This document shows positions 1-9,243 of a stretch of 30,000 bases of DNA, piece by piece (the first letter of the stretch is position 1; every line of letters starts with the position of its first letter). The position numbers and the translations under genes are program-made. The notes beneath the pieces are model-generated. The model saw only the letters and a program-made list of their open reading frames with translations, made no database searches and was not told the DNA's origin. The DNA comes from Mesostigma viride (Eukaryota > Streptophyta > Mesostigmatophyceae > Mesostigmatales > Mesostigmataceae): the NCBI GenBank assembly GCA_009746045.1, contig RPFO01000103.1, positions 482,070 to 512,069 of the forward strand. The letters run 5' to 3'.

Positions 1-20
1 TACAACTAGCATTCATGCAT

Positions 21-1325
21 GCACCCTCCCCACCTTGCTTCCGCGCCGACAGCTTGCTGTCCACCGTCACGCACCGACAGTGGTCGCCGCCAGGCAGATG
101 CTCCGCCGCAACAGGGATCCGATCGCCAAACCTGGGCTGCAAGCAGCTGTGAGGGCCGCCTACGAGCAGGCTGAGAAGGCAGATGCTCAGCAGATGGTCA
201 AGGACCTGCGCAGCTGCCAGCAGAAGCACGACGGCAAGGGGGCCTGGTTCTGGTACAAGCGCATCGGGCACCCGGACGGCCTCGGCCGGCCCCACCGCCA
301 CGACGTCCCCGGCGCCCCAGCCAAGCGGCTTCGTACCTGGGCCACGGCCACGGCTGAGGTCGTGGGGACAGCTGCGCCGCCCCCGCCCCTGCTCCCAGCC
401 GCCGCCGCCCGCCCGGCCGCCCTGGCCGGCCCCGCTGGGCCCCCGGCCCCGCCTAGGTCAGCAGCGGAGTACCTAGTCCCCCCGCTGGTCGGCCCACTTG
501 GCGACCCGTCTGACATGCCTCCTTTCACCTCTCGCGAGGTCACGGAGGCGGTCCAGCGCCTGCGTTATGACGCAGCCACCGGCTCCGACGAGATTCCTGC
601 CACAGTTGTAAAACTTGCAGCCGAATTTGAGGACACCGGTGTTATGCTGCTCTTCCGGGACATCTGCAACCGCCTTCTGCTGTCGTCGCAACCACCCCCA
701 GCGGCCTGGCGACACAGTTTTCGCACGATGCTGTACAAGAACAAGGGGTCCCCTGCCGACCCCGGCAACTAAAGAGGAGTGTGCATTCAAAGTGCCCCCC
801 TCAAGCTTCTTATGCGGCTCATCCTGAACCGCCTGCGCACGGCCCTGGACGGTCACCTCAGCGAGACTCAGCACGGCTTCTGTTCAGGTCGCCACACAGT
901 CCCTAGCTCGCACCAACCAGGTAGACACCTCACGTGGCCCCCCCGCAGGACTGCGACCAGCTCAGCCTGGCCGGCACCTCCTGACGTGGGCCGGGCCCAG
1001 TGATGTTAGACGCCGCAAGGCCCGCACCTTCAAAGAACAGCTAGTAGAGGACATGGGGGGCCTAGGCCTCTCCGTGATTTGGAAAAAGATGATGGACAAG
1101 GCCAAGTGGGCCCAGGTCATAGAGGACAACGAGCCACCCCCAGTGGGGAAGCGCCCGCGTGTGCAAACCCGTGGGAGGCACGCCAGACAGCTCCCCTAGG
1201 GCAGCGTGCAGCTGTCTAGATAGATGTTGAGTTAGAATGCTGTTAGATAGATGTCTTAGGTCGCTGATGTAGATACTAGATTAGACCGGTAGGACTGTTT
1301 GCACCCATCCATGCATCCATCCATC
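21..1325 (+). mobile_element. LINE-A copy 1, 5'-truncated and internally deleted non-LTR retrotransposon
   Basis: The sequence from 21 on matches the reverse complement of the fuller copy at 2695-5304. The match starts abruptly at 21, as expected for 5' truncation during target-primed reverse transcription. At about 900-906 the copy jumps from the Q-H-G-F segment of the reverse transcriptase directly to the C-terminal segment, so roughly 1 kb with the catalytic core is missing. The 3' tail (1200-1325) carries the family's TAGATAGATGT motifs and CATCC repeats and runs into (TTAA)n at about 1330-1352. No clear target-site duplication was found. Assignment to an RTE-like clade is inference from the C-terminal YGAETWTL-type motif in the sister copy and from the short-repeat tail. 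Confidence 0.85.
35..1199 (+). pseudogene. Reverse transcriptase remnant of LINE-A copy 1
   Basis: An open stretch of about 245 codons (35-769) covers the N-terminal part and reads into the first reverse transcriptase motifs (G-S-D-E-I-P, then Y-K-N-K-G-S-P-A-D-P-G-N). It ends at a TAA where the sister copy has a Tyr codon in N-Y-R-G. A 3-base in-frame deletion follows in the I-Q-I-S-A-P segment. The palm with the AFDSV and YADD motifs is deleted. The C-terminal part (about 906-1199, K-A-R-T-F-K-E-Q-L through the basic end R-G-R-H-A-R-Q-L-P) is retained and still largely open, in another frame. The copy cannot encode an active enzyme. Confidence 0.85.
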
Positions 1326-1329
1326 GTCT

Positions 1330-1362
1330 ATTAATTAATTAATTAATTAATCCATCCATCGG
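1330..1362. repeat. (TTAA)n and CATC microsatellite
   Basis: TTAA units followed by CATC units lie at the 3' side of LINE-A copy 1. The same tail type is next to the other LINE-A copies (2695-2710, 5928-5948), so this is probably the reverse-transcribed tail and not an independent microsatellite. Confidence 0.8.
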
Positions 1363-1895
1363 CGCCCAATCATTCTGAAGATCCTGACCTACGGCGCCGA
1401 GACGTGGACACTGATGCAGGAGCTGGAGCAACGACTCGACGGCGCCGTCACCAAGATGCTGCGCAAGGCCCTTAACATCCCCTTTGGTTTGCACATTAGT
1501 AATGAGGATTTGTACGCTGATTTGCCCTATGTTTCCCACATTCTTAGGCACAGGCTCCTGGGCCTAGCCGGGCAACTGGCCCGCACAGATCAGGTAGGTA
1601 CATCAGATAGACTAGCTGGCACCAAGCCCGCCCAGCCTGGGCGATATGTCCTCATGCACCTGGCGTGCTCCCGGCCGCGCGCGGCAGGGCCGCCACCCGA
1701 GGACTTTTCGTGATAGACTCGGCATGGACATGTGCTACACTAGACGTGACGGGCTCACCCCCGGGCAGCCTCCTGGTTTGTCTGTAATATGGAGGCAGAT
1801 GGTGCGCAAGGGGGAAGCCGGTATACTGGAGGGGGGCGGTCATCCACGTTGACCACAAGCCCTGGCAGCCCCCTCCTGCCACCTCAGACTAGGAC
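1363..1895 (+). pseudogene. C-terminal fragment of a related LINE reverse transcriptase (LINE-B)
   Basis: The frame at 1363-1713 encodes I-L-T-Y-G-A-E-T-W-T-L, then R-L-D-G-A-V-T-K-M-L-R and N-E-D-L-Y-A-D-L-P-Y. These are the same landmarks as the C-terminal third of the LINE-A reverse transcriptase at 3170-3484, but clearly diverged, so this is a separate subfamily. A stop near 1711 is followed in another frame by G-L-S-V-I-W-R-Q-M, matching the LINE-A G-L-S-V-I-W-K-K-M segment. No palm domain is present. It runs directly into the SINE-like unit at 1896, which may therefore be its 3' untranslated region. Confidence 0.75.
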
Positions 1896-2131
1896 TATAT
1901 CAAAGAGACAACCAGCGCAGGCCAGAAATCGGGAGAATCCGGACCATGGTAGCTCGAGCCTGCCGTTATCTTTTCCGCGTTTTCGAGTCGTTCAGGATGA
2001 TGAAGATGAATGGTGATGGAAATGTGTATCCTTGTGCATTGAAATTATGGCTGGCTTACGTGTGGAGCGACTAGATGACCTAGACGGTGGGGCCGGAAAC
2101 AGCATGCTTGATCAGGGCGTGTGTTTCCAGC
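1896..2131 (+). mobile_element. SINE-like repeat, copy 1
   Basis: About 235 bp, nearly identical to 5378-5608. It begins GAGACAACCAGCGCAGGCC and ends GGCGTGTGTTTCC. Inside are a possible pol III A box (TGGTAGCTCGAG, about 1948) and B box (TTTTCGAGTCGTTC, about 1982), spaced by about 33 bases, as in tRNA-derived SINEs with a shortened tRNA region. A truncated piece of the 5' end recurs at 15685-15709. The unit directly follows a LINE-B fragment, so it could instead be the LINE-B 3' end, with the other copies being 5'-truncated insertions. No target-site duplication is visible around this copy. Confidence 0.6.
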
Positions 2132-2587
2132 CTAACTGGCCGGGAGTGTCTAGTGGTGAGCACCATTGCTGCGATCGCTCTCCCACCATTTACGAGGAAA
2201 TACCCGCAAATGGAAAACCACTGAAAAGGTCTAGCTAGTCAGTCATCACGTTAGCCACCATGCCATGATTCCAAACGTCCAAGAACTGCACACGGTGCAA
2301 AGGCAAAAAGCCGGAGGACAGCACTTTCAAATGTGCGGCGGGAACCAAAATTAAAGCTCGCGGATGCCAGAAAACATCGTGTTGCGGCATATATACCAGT
2401 AGTGTAGATTAGTAAGGCTTAGCCTAGCATGTGGCCCACGCGCATGTGCGCCCACAATGGCCCCCATGGATTATGCCTTCAACATTTAGCCATGCTTTGT
2501 CTATAACGGGACCCCCATGGATGTTGCATTAAGAATTTAGCCATGCTATGCCATGCAGAGAGATGCTCTCTGTCGAGAAGCCATGTC
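2132..2587. other. Region without a recognised gene; short direct repeat and small Cys-rich frame
   Basis: It holds a direct repeat of about 35 bp (about 2461-2497 and 2511-2550, both starting CCCCCATGGAT and ending TTTAGCCATGCT). A short open frame at 2269-2412 reads N-C-T-R-C-K-G-K-K-P-E-D and onward with five further Cys. It has no ATG start and may be a remnant of a mobile-element zinc-binding segment. Nothing else is supportable. Confidence 0.4.
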
Positions 2588-2694
2588 CTAGCTCTTGTAT
2601 AGCCATGATGATCTTCCTCCCTCACAGGCATGCTCCCCCCTTACCCGGGCATACCGTGATAGACCATGAGGGTGCAGGTGCCCTGGTGCACCTA
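2588..2694 (+). repeat. Repeat B, left part (interrupted by LINE-A copy 2)
   Basis: It starts with TAGCTCTTGTATAGCC and CTTCCTCCCT, as does the continuous copy at 26206, and ends in TGGTGCACCTA at 2684-2694. The next part of the same repeat is at 5305, after the LINE. The family is not recognised. Confidence 0.7.
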
Positions 2695-2715
2695 ATTAAT
2701 TAATTAATTAGACTC

Positions 2716-2736
2716 GTGCTCCCGTTGGGGAGTCAC
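2716..2736 (-). other. LINE-A 3'-terminal hairpin, copy 2
   Basis: On the minus strand the core is CTCCC-CAAC-GGGAG. It is extended by GTG/CAC with a bulged A, and is followed by GAGTC and the (TAAT)n tail. It lies at the extreme 3' end of the element, where LINE reverse transcriptases are known to recognise their RNA in some clades. That role here is inferred. Confidence 0.65.
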
Positions 2737-2884
2737 GGAGCATTAACCCCGATGGATGGATGGATGGATGGGTGCACACATTCCTACCGGTCTAATCTAT
2801 CTACATTGGCTACATTCTACATCTATCTAACAACATTCTAACTACAACATCTATCTAGGTAGCCGCACGCTGCCCTAGGGGGAG

Positions 2885-5299
2885 CTATCTAGCGTGCCTC
2901 CCGCGGGATTGCACACGCGGGCGCTTCCCCACTGGGGGGGGCTCGTTGTCCTCTATGACCTGGGCCCACTTGGCCTTGTCCATCATCTTCTTCCAAATCA
3001 CGGAGAGGCCTAGGCCCCCCATGTCCTCTACTAGCTGTTCCTTGAAGGTGCGGGCCTTCAATGCGGCGTCTAACATCACTGGGCCCAGCCCACGTCAGGA
3101 GGTGCCGGCCAGGCTGGGCTGGTCGCAGTCCTGCGGGGGGGCCACGTGAGGTGTCTACCTGCCTGCGAGCTATAGGTGCCCTACTAGCTGCAGGCGGCGT
3201 TGCTTAATGGTGCTGGTGATATAGGGCATGCCCTGGTACAGGTCCTCATTGCGGACATGAGCAGCATATCCTACTCTGAAAATGGAACGCAGCATGCTGG
3301 TGACCGCGCCGTCCAACTTGCGGGCCAGGTCGGCGGTGAGGGTCCACGTCTCGGCGCCATACGTGAGAACAGGAAGGACGAGGACCTTGAACAGGTCCTG
3401 TTTCTCGATCTTGCCCAGGGGCTTGCGCCACAGGGCCCGGTACTGGCGTAAAGCGTGCCAGGCGAGGGAGATGCGGTGGTCCACATCAACCTCGCAGCTA
3501 GGGAGCAGGCTGGCAGCCCAGCAGCTTAACGCGGTCCCGATACAGGACTCGAGAGCCGTCTAGGAGATAGAGGGGCGGCGCTGGGTTGGTGAGCCCAACC
3601 GCCAGGGCCTCTGTCTTCTTGCTGACCTCAAGCCCCACTGCACGGGCCTCGAGAGCCAGGCAGTCAAGCCATGTCTGCACGTGCTCAGTGTCCTCGAAGA
3701 GGGTGGTGTCGTCTGCGTAAATGATGTCTGCTAGCCGAATCTCCCGGTTTCCGCACCGCCATGCCAGAATTTGTTAGCAACCTGCACTCCTGGTTCCCTG
3801 CCCACGATGCGGGCAAATCGCTTGCGCGCCTGAATCATTACGTATTCGACAACAATAATGAACAGGTAGGGCGACAGCACGCAGCCCTGCCACACACCCT
3901 TCTGTAAAGGGCATGGGGGCGTGGTCCCGTAAGAAGTGCGCACCGAAGTGGTGGACCCTTCATACAGGTTGCGGATCGATGATGCAGCAATCAGGGGGCG
4001 GGGGATCCGGAACAACTCGAGGATGTCCCAAAGCGCAGGCCAGAAAACCGAATCGAAGGCTTTGATGAAGTCCATGCACCAGCACAAGGTGCAAAGGGGA
4101 CTCACCAGGCTGAAGGCGTTGCAGTTCCTCCACCAGTCTGCGAGTAGCGAAGAGCGCCTGTACTGTGTTGCGACCTGAACGGAAGCCGTGCTGAGTCTCG
4201 CTGAGGTGACCGTCCAGGGCCGTGCGCAGGCGGTTCAGGATGAGCCGCATAAGAAGCTTGAGGGGGGCACTAATTTGAATGCACACCCCTCTGTAGTTGC
4301 CGGGGTCGGCAGGCGACCCCTTGTTCTTGTACAGCATCGTGCGAAAACTGTGTTGCCAGGCCGCTGGAGGTGGTTGCGACGACAGCAGAAGGCGGTTGCA
4401 GATGTCCCGGAAGAGCAGCATAACACCGGTGTCCTCGAATTCGGCTGCAAGTTTTACAACTGCGGCCGGAATCTCGTCAGAGCCGGTGGCTGCGTCATAA
4501 CGCAGGCGCTGGACCGCCTCCGTGACCTCGCGAGAGGTGAAAGGAGGCATGTCAGACGGGTCGCCAAGTGGGCCGACCAGCGGGGGGACTAGGTAGTCCG
4601 CCGCTGACCTAGGCGGGGCCGGGGGCCCTGCGGGGCCGGCCAGGGCGGCCGGGCGGGTGGCGGCGGCTGGGAGCAGGGGTGGGGGCGGCGCAGCTGTCCC
4701 CACGACCTCGGCCGTCGGTGGCCGTGGCCCAGGTACGAAGCCGCTTGGCTGGGGCGCCGGGGACGTCGTGGCGGTGGGGCCGGCCGAGGCCGTCCGGGTG
4801 CCCGAGGCGCTTGTACCAGAACCAGGCCCCCTTGCCGTCGTGCTTCTGCTGGCAGCTGCGCAGGTCCTTAATTGACCATCTGCTGAGCATCTGCCTTCTC
4901 AGCCTGCTCGTAGGCGGCCCTCAGAGCTGCTTGCAGCCCAGGTTTGGCGATCGGATCTCTGTTGCGGCGGAGCATCTGCCTGGCGGCGACCACTGTCGGT
5001 GCGTGACGGTGGACAGCAAGCTGCCGACGCGGAGGCAAGGTGGGGAGGGTGCGGGCAGCCAGGCGATACTTGGCGGCGACACCACGGAGGATCACTGAAA
5101 TATCCCCCGGCGGCGGAATGGCGTGTAACTGCTGTCGGCTGCCCCAGGCGTCGAATACGGCCAGGAAATCATCCCTGTGCGACATAGCGGCCTGCTCTTC
5201 TGCTGACATCTTGTCGGCATCCTTCAGCACAATCCGAAGCACTTTCAGATCTGGCTGAGGTGCCAGCTGTCGCGACGGTTTCACCCCAGGAAACCGCAA
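2885..5299 (-). pseudogene. LINE-A reverse transcriptase, frameshifted
   Basis: Read from high to low coordinates, an N-terminal segment (5299-4868) ends at a stop caused by a 4-base insertion relative to copy 1. A second 4-base insertion lies near 4720. The reverse transcriptase then runs 4703-3960 with G-S-D-E-I-P, G-N-Y-R-G-V-C-I and Q-H-G-F-R-S-G-R. After another shift come motif A A-F-D-S-V (about 4046-4073) and motif B W-Q-G-C-V-L-S-P (about 3867-3896). Motif C Y-A-D-D (3708-3719) is in yet another frame. The C-terminal part (3484-3170) has L-T-Y-G-A-E-T-W-T-L, and the basic tail ends at 2885. Catalytic Asp residues are intact, but at least five frame breaks make the gene inactive. Confidence 0.88.
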
Positions 5300-5304
5300 T
5301 CTGA

Positions 5305-5377
5305 TGGTGCACCTAGAGCAGGGGCAGCTTACATTCCCACCCTTGCATGAAGTAGCCTAGAATGTATTAAAAGCCAT
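5305..5377 (+). repeat. Repeat B, middle part
   Basis: It continues from 2694 after the LINE insertion: GAGCAGGGGCAGCTTACA through AGTGTATTAAAAGCCATAT-like sequence, matching 26318-26376. It is cut again at about 5377 by a SINE-like unit. Confidence 0.75.
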
Positions 5378-5608
5378 ATCAAGGAGACAACCAGCGCAGG
5401 CCAGAAATCGGGAGAATCCGGACCATGGTAGCTCGAGCCTGCCGTTATCTTGTCCGCGTGTTCGAGTCGTTCAGGATGATGAAGATGAATGGTGATGGAA
5501 ATGTGTATCCTTGTGCATTGAAATTATGGCTGGCTTACGTGTAGAGCGACTAGATGACCTAGACGGTGGGGCCGGAAACAGCATGCTTGATCAGGGCGTG
5601 TGTTTCCA
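5378..5608 (+). mobile_element. SINE-like repeat, copy 2, inserted in repeat B
   Basis: About 230 bp, nearly identical to 1896-2131, including the A-box-like TGGTAGCTCGAG and a better B-box-like TGTTCGAGTC. Repeat B reads AAAAGCCATAT before it and ATGCCCCTTCTCAGGG after it, while the continuous copy at 26370 reads AAAAGCCATATACCCC without an insert. The short sequence ATAT (possibly CCATAT) is present on both sides and is a candidate 4-6 bp target-site duplication. This shows the unit moves on its own, either as a SINE or as a 5'-truncated LINE end. Confidence 0.7.
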
Positions 5609-5665
5609 TATGCCCCTTCTCAGGGCTACGTGCTACATCTACTCCCAACGGAGTGATGTTGATAA
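5609..5665 (+). repeat. Repeat B, right part
   Basis: CCCCTTCTCAGGGCTACG and CTACTCCCAACGGAGT match 26380-26425. Together with 2588-2694 and 5305-5377 this completes one repeat B copy broken in two places. Confidence 0.7.
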
Positions 5666-5927
5666 TTAATTAATTAATTAATGGTGCGCAAGGATTGATG
5701 GCAAGTAGTGATGAAGGAGACCACCCCCAAGCCTGTGGGGGCTCCGCGTGTGACCAAGTATGGCATTCATAGCGATTCGGGCTGCGGTGCCCACACCCGT
5801 GTAACTACTGGGACCTGGATAGCTTATACCATCCATTCCATCCCATGTTCCCCTCCCACTGAGGATTTACGCTCACGTGACGCAGTCACGTGTCTATTAA
5901 TTAATTAATTAATTAATGCACGAATGC
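5666..5927 (+). repeat. Unassigned unit ending in GACGCAGTCACGTG and (TTAA)n
   Basis: No gene is visible. The end signature GACGCAGTCACGTGTCTA plus (TTAA)n lies at 5879-5917, recurs inverted at about 5995-6028, and recurs without a long tail at 28728-28741. This suggests the 3' end of another retroelement. (TTAA)n is also at about 5663-5681. The bases ACGAATGC (5920-5927) form the left target-site duplication of the next LINE. Confidence 0.5.
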
Positions 5928-5954
5928 TAATTAATTAATTAATTAATTAGACTC

Positions 5955-5975
5955 GTGCTCCCGTTGGGGAGTCAC
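5955..5975 (-). other. LINE-A 3'-terminal hairpin, copy 3
   Basis: The sequence is the same as the hairpin at 2716-2736 (CTCCC-CAAC-GGGAG with bulged GTG/CAC extension) and it stands in the same position before the (TAAT)n tail. Confidence 0.65.
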
Positions 5976-6172
5976 GGAGCATTATCCCCGATGGATTAAT
6001 TAATTAATTAATAGACACGTGACTGCGTCCCATCCCCGATGGATGGATGGGTGCAAACAGTCCTACCGGTCTAATCTATCTACGTACAACATCGATCTAC
6101 AACATCTATCTACAACAACTAGTCTAAGCTCTCTCTACCCTAGGGGACCTGTCGACTGGAGTGCCTCCCGTA

Positions 6173-6496
6173 TTTTCTGATCAGGCACTCCGCAAAGGTG
6201 AAAACCGTTTGCGTTCAGGGCCGGGCCGCGGAAAACGCGAAAAAACGCGATCTGCAAATGAATCCGACCGTAATCGAACTGGGGACCTCTCGCACCAACT
6301 TTCGCTGACTATAGGACGGACGTCTCCGGTTACCATGGCATCGCCAACTTACACCTACAGTCATCCGCAAAAGTTCTCCTTTCCGGGGAGTGATGCAAGC
6401 CTTTCGGATTTGGTACGTACTAGATAAATCACTCGAGATCTGTGTGTAGGAGTACTACACACGTGTCCACTCGAGACTTGTTCAGTCTCGAAAGTA
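6173..6496 (-). mobile_element. tRNA-derived SINE inserted in LINE-A copy 3
   Basis: LINE-A sequence stops at GTGCCTCCCG (about 6172) and resumes at TGCACACGTGGGCGC (about 6497). The 324 bp between are absent from the other two LINE copies. On the minus strand the insert holds a tRNA-like stretch: TATAGTCAGCGAAAG (A-box-like, about 6315), then GAGAGGTCCCCAGTTCGATT (B-box-like, about 6265-6285). Spacing and order fit a degenerate tRNA 5'-3' body, typical of tRNA-derived SINEs. The T-stem is no longer paired, so it is not a working tRNA gene. No certain target-site duplication was seen. Confidence 0.65.
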
Positions 6497-6788
6497 TGTC
6501 TGCACACGTGGGCGCTTCCCCACGGGAGGGGGGTCGTTGTCCTCTATAACTTGGCCTTGTCCATCATCTTGTTCCAAATCACGAAGAGGCCTAGCGCCCC
6601 CCTGGCATGTCTGCTACTAGCTGTTCTTTGAAGGTGCGGGCCTTGCGGCGGCGAGCATTGCTGGGCCCGGCCCACGTAAGGAGGTGCCGGCGCCAGGCTG
6701 AGCTGGGCGCAGCCCCGCAGAGGGGCCACGTGAGGTGTCTACCTGGTTGGGGCGAGCTAAGTGCCCTACTAGCTGCAGGCGCCGCAGG

Positions 6789-9243
6789 ACGAATGCAGGT
6801 TGTCTCATTGATTGAAGTGAGAGACCAATATGCATGCACAAATGGCATTTGCAAACGCTTGTGGCAAACAGAAAGTCCTTCTTGTTAAAAGCGTAGTTAC
6901 ATGCGTAAATGTATTATACAGCCGACAATGCTTGCATCGTCGACATACAGCCCATACAGGGATAAAAAATTGGAGTCATTAAGCCGAATTGGGCCCAAAA
7001 ATGCATAGTTGTCTCTCACTTGATACAGAAGGTTGGTAAACCCGATTTGTACATGCGACCCTGCCACGGCGCAAAAACTTTCTCTATCTAATCAATCCAG
7101 CACCCCTATTTGAAAGCGTCCTTATTCAACCGCGCGTACGTGAAAATACTGTTAGTCCTAAACATGGGTGCTATTCCTAAACATGGGTGCAGAGTGCGGA
7201 CATCCCCGCAATTCACCCCCTTTCCCCGCAGCCACCGTAAAAAATTGATCAATGGCCACCTTCCTACCACTGGCCAGCCCATCGCCTTCCGCCACATTGA
7301 ACCAACCCAGCAAGTCCAAAGCGTGCCCAGACCTGTGTTCGAGTCCTTGTTATCCTTGATGAGAGAGGGCTAGTTGAAGGCTGTTCCAGGTGGTCCTTAT
7401 GTGCCCGTGTAGAAAGAATCGGGGCGATCACACATTCCATTCCATCTCCTCCTTCATCACCCATTTCTCCCTCATCGCTACATGGCCCCTGCTAAGGAGG
7501 GCTGTCTTGCAAGCCGGTAGCATGCAGACGTCCACCCTACACAGGCTGGAGCCCATGGAGACCGCCACCTGCGAAGGCTGCTGCCCAGAGCCCTCCAGTC
7601 ACATGGGCACATAATGCCACCGAGTTCACATCGTATGGCTCTCATGACGTGGCAAAGCCAGAGGATCCCACAGGCTGGTTGCTGCGCAGGAAGCCTCAGG
7701 AAGACGCGCGCAGTCGCATGGCGTGGCGCTGGCTCATGTGGGAAGCCAACTTCAGGTAGCACCCCACAACCTCTCGCTTCCCCCTCCCCCCTTGCCTCCC
7801 CCCGTCTGCCATTTCCCCCTTCCTCCCTCTCCCACCCGCCAACCCCCCTCATCATTTCATGGACCGCCATTAATTAATCGTGACCGCAACTGGCACGCAA
7901 CCAAGGATGAGGCCACACTTGGACTGTCATCGTGCCCGCGAGGTCCCTTGCCAGCTGTCATGTTGCCGGGAGAAAGATGAGCGGCGGTCACGCGCCCCCC
8001 CCCCCCCACACACACACACTGGGATACCCAGGCCAAATCGCAGCGCCTTTTTAGGTCTCCTTCTCACATTAAAAAAAAATGTAGCTAAATACTCAGCGGC
8101 AGCACCAGCGACCCCGTGCCCAGTCAGCCCCCTGCCTGGGCGACGGCAGCAGGGTCCCCACTCGCGTGCACTTGCAGGAGCGTAAAATGGGCGAGGGGAA
8201 GGGGGTGTGCCCACCCACCACATGCCGCGAACCAGTCGTCAGTGGTCATGACCGCCACACAGCGGTCCCGTGACAGGCCATCTGGGGAGTTACAAACCAT
8301 ATCACCCACCCATGCCACCCGTACTCTCCCTTACTGCAAGGCAGTCCTTGCAAAAATGTTGTCACCGCCTACCTCAAGAAGCACAAGGCGGTGACAGGCG
8401 AGCGTGTGATCCGATACGGACAGCGAGCACTACACTGTATGCGATGCACAAGCCTACCCATGTAATACAGTACAATGTAATGTACATGTAATACTGTACA
8501 AGGCCGACGGGTACGCATGTGCTGGCGTGACGCACCACCTCCCATTTGACACTTCAATTCTGGATTTAGTGGAGAAACTGCCGATGTTCAGCGCTGCCCC
8601 ACTTCCTTTCAAAATTGGCAGAGAAGCTGCTGCTGCTCTCGCGGGGGCGGTGGTGCGTGGTGCAAGGGGGGCCCTGGCAGGGCACCTGGCCAGGTGGGCG
8701 GCAGCAGACCCGGTATCTGCCAAGGCATCCCGGGCAGAAGCAGCGGCGGACGAGCATTCCTGGCGATCCCCACACGCGACGCTGACACTCCCTTGGTTGA
8801 TGCGCAGACGGCCCGACAGCGCTGCCCTGCAACGGCTTCGATCGCCTCTGCGTGAAAGGTGGGGATGCCCAATCTCACTCCCCCACAACGCTGAAGTGTT
8901 CACCCGGCACCAGAAAGGGTTGACAATACGCAACAGTTGACAGTACCGGGCACCGGCGGCCTGCCATGCATGGCAGTGAACTCGCTAGGCTCCGCGCAGG
9001 TGACAGCCAGGGGCAGGATTCATCAGACCTAGCGCGAATCCGCCCCCCCCCATCGTGCTCTTTCCTTTCGCCCTTCCACTCCTGCCCTTCCCCGATGGCC
9101 CTTTCCCGTTGCCCTCTCATGCTTTGGAGAGGGTCAGGGGCGCATGCGCGGCGCCAGGCATCCCAATCCCACGCACCCACGCACGGAGGAGAAACTGAGA
9201 GCGCCGAACAAGTCCGCGGAATAGCCACGTAGGGTTTCTACTT
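6789..9243. other. 2.4-kb region with no supportable gene
   Basis: The region contains C-rich and pyrimidine-rich runs (about 7775-7850), a C13/(CA)n tract (about 7990-8020) and a palindromic TGTAC-rich patch (about 8460-8505). Open frames of 60-160 codons occur on both strands, but most lack an ATG, overlap one another and have no recognisable domain. The frame at 8527-8940 is the longest without obvious low complexity, but it starts at GTG. An exon of an unknown gene cannot be excluded. Confidence 0.5.

Larger units (their letters stand above)
2695..5304 (-). mobile_element. LINE-A copy 2, RTE-like non-LTR retrotransposon with target-site duplication
   Basis: About 2.6 kb on the minus strand. 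The 11-bp sequence TGGTGCACCTA flanks it at 2684-2694 and 5305-5315. The outer flanks join into one continuous repeat B when compared with 26206-26432, which independently shows the insertion. The 3' end (low coordinates) has CATC repeats, then a conserved hairpin (2716-2736), then (TAAT)n abutting the duplication. The coding part holds N-terminal and reverse transcriptase segments but no visible endonuclease domain, so the copy is probably 5'-truncated. The C-terminal motif, a tail of short tandem repeats and no poly(A) fit the RTE clade (inference). Confidence 0.9.
5928..6788 (-). mobile_element. LINE-A copy 3, short 5'-truncated copy split by a SINE
   Basis: ACGAATGC flanks the element at 5920-5927 and 6789-6796, an 8-bp target-site duplication. 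On the minus strand the copy keeps only the last roughly 100 codons (6497-6788: Q-L-V-G-H-L, T-S-R-G-P, A-R-T-F-K-E-Q-L-V, F-V-I-W-N-K-M-M-D-K-A). It then has the 3' tail with TAGATAGATT and CATCC units (6034-6172), the hairpin (5955-5975) and (TAAT)n. Two later insertions interrupt it: a tRNA-like SINE (6173-6496), and a short (TTAA)n unit at about 5995-6030 bounded by repeated CATCGGGGA. It has no coding capacity. Confidence 0.85.

Noticed and set aside
3708-3719. Group II intron or retron reverse transcriptase as the source of the YADD motif
   Set aside because: The C-terminal Y-G-A-E-T-W-T-L region, the short-repeat tails, 5' truncations and 8-11 bp target duplications are those of a eukaryotic non-LTR element.
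6260-6330. Functional tRNA gene on the minus strand
   Set aside because: A- and B-box-like sequences are present, but the T-stem does not pair and no complete cloverleaf can be drawn.
6161-6427. 88-codon frame with N-R-T-G-D-L-S as a gene
   Set aside because: This peptide is the antisense translation of the tRNA-like part of the SINE at 6173-6496, a common annotation artefact.
8527-8940. Possible 137-codon gene
   Set aside because: It starts at GTG, is overlapped by several equally long frames on the other strand, and has no recognisable domain.
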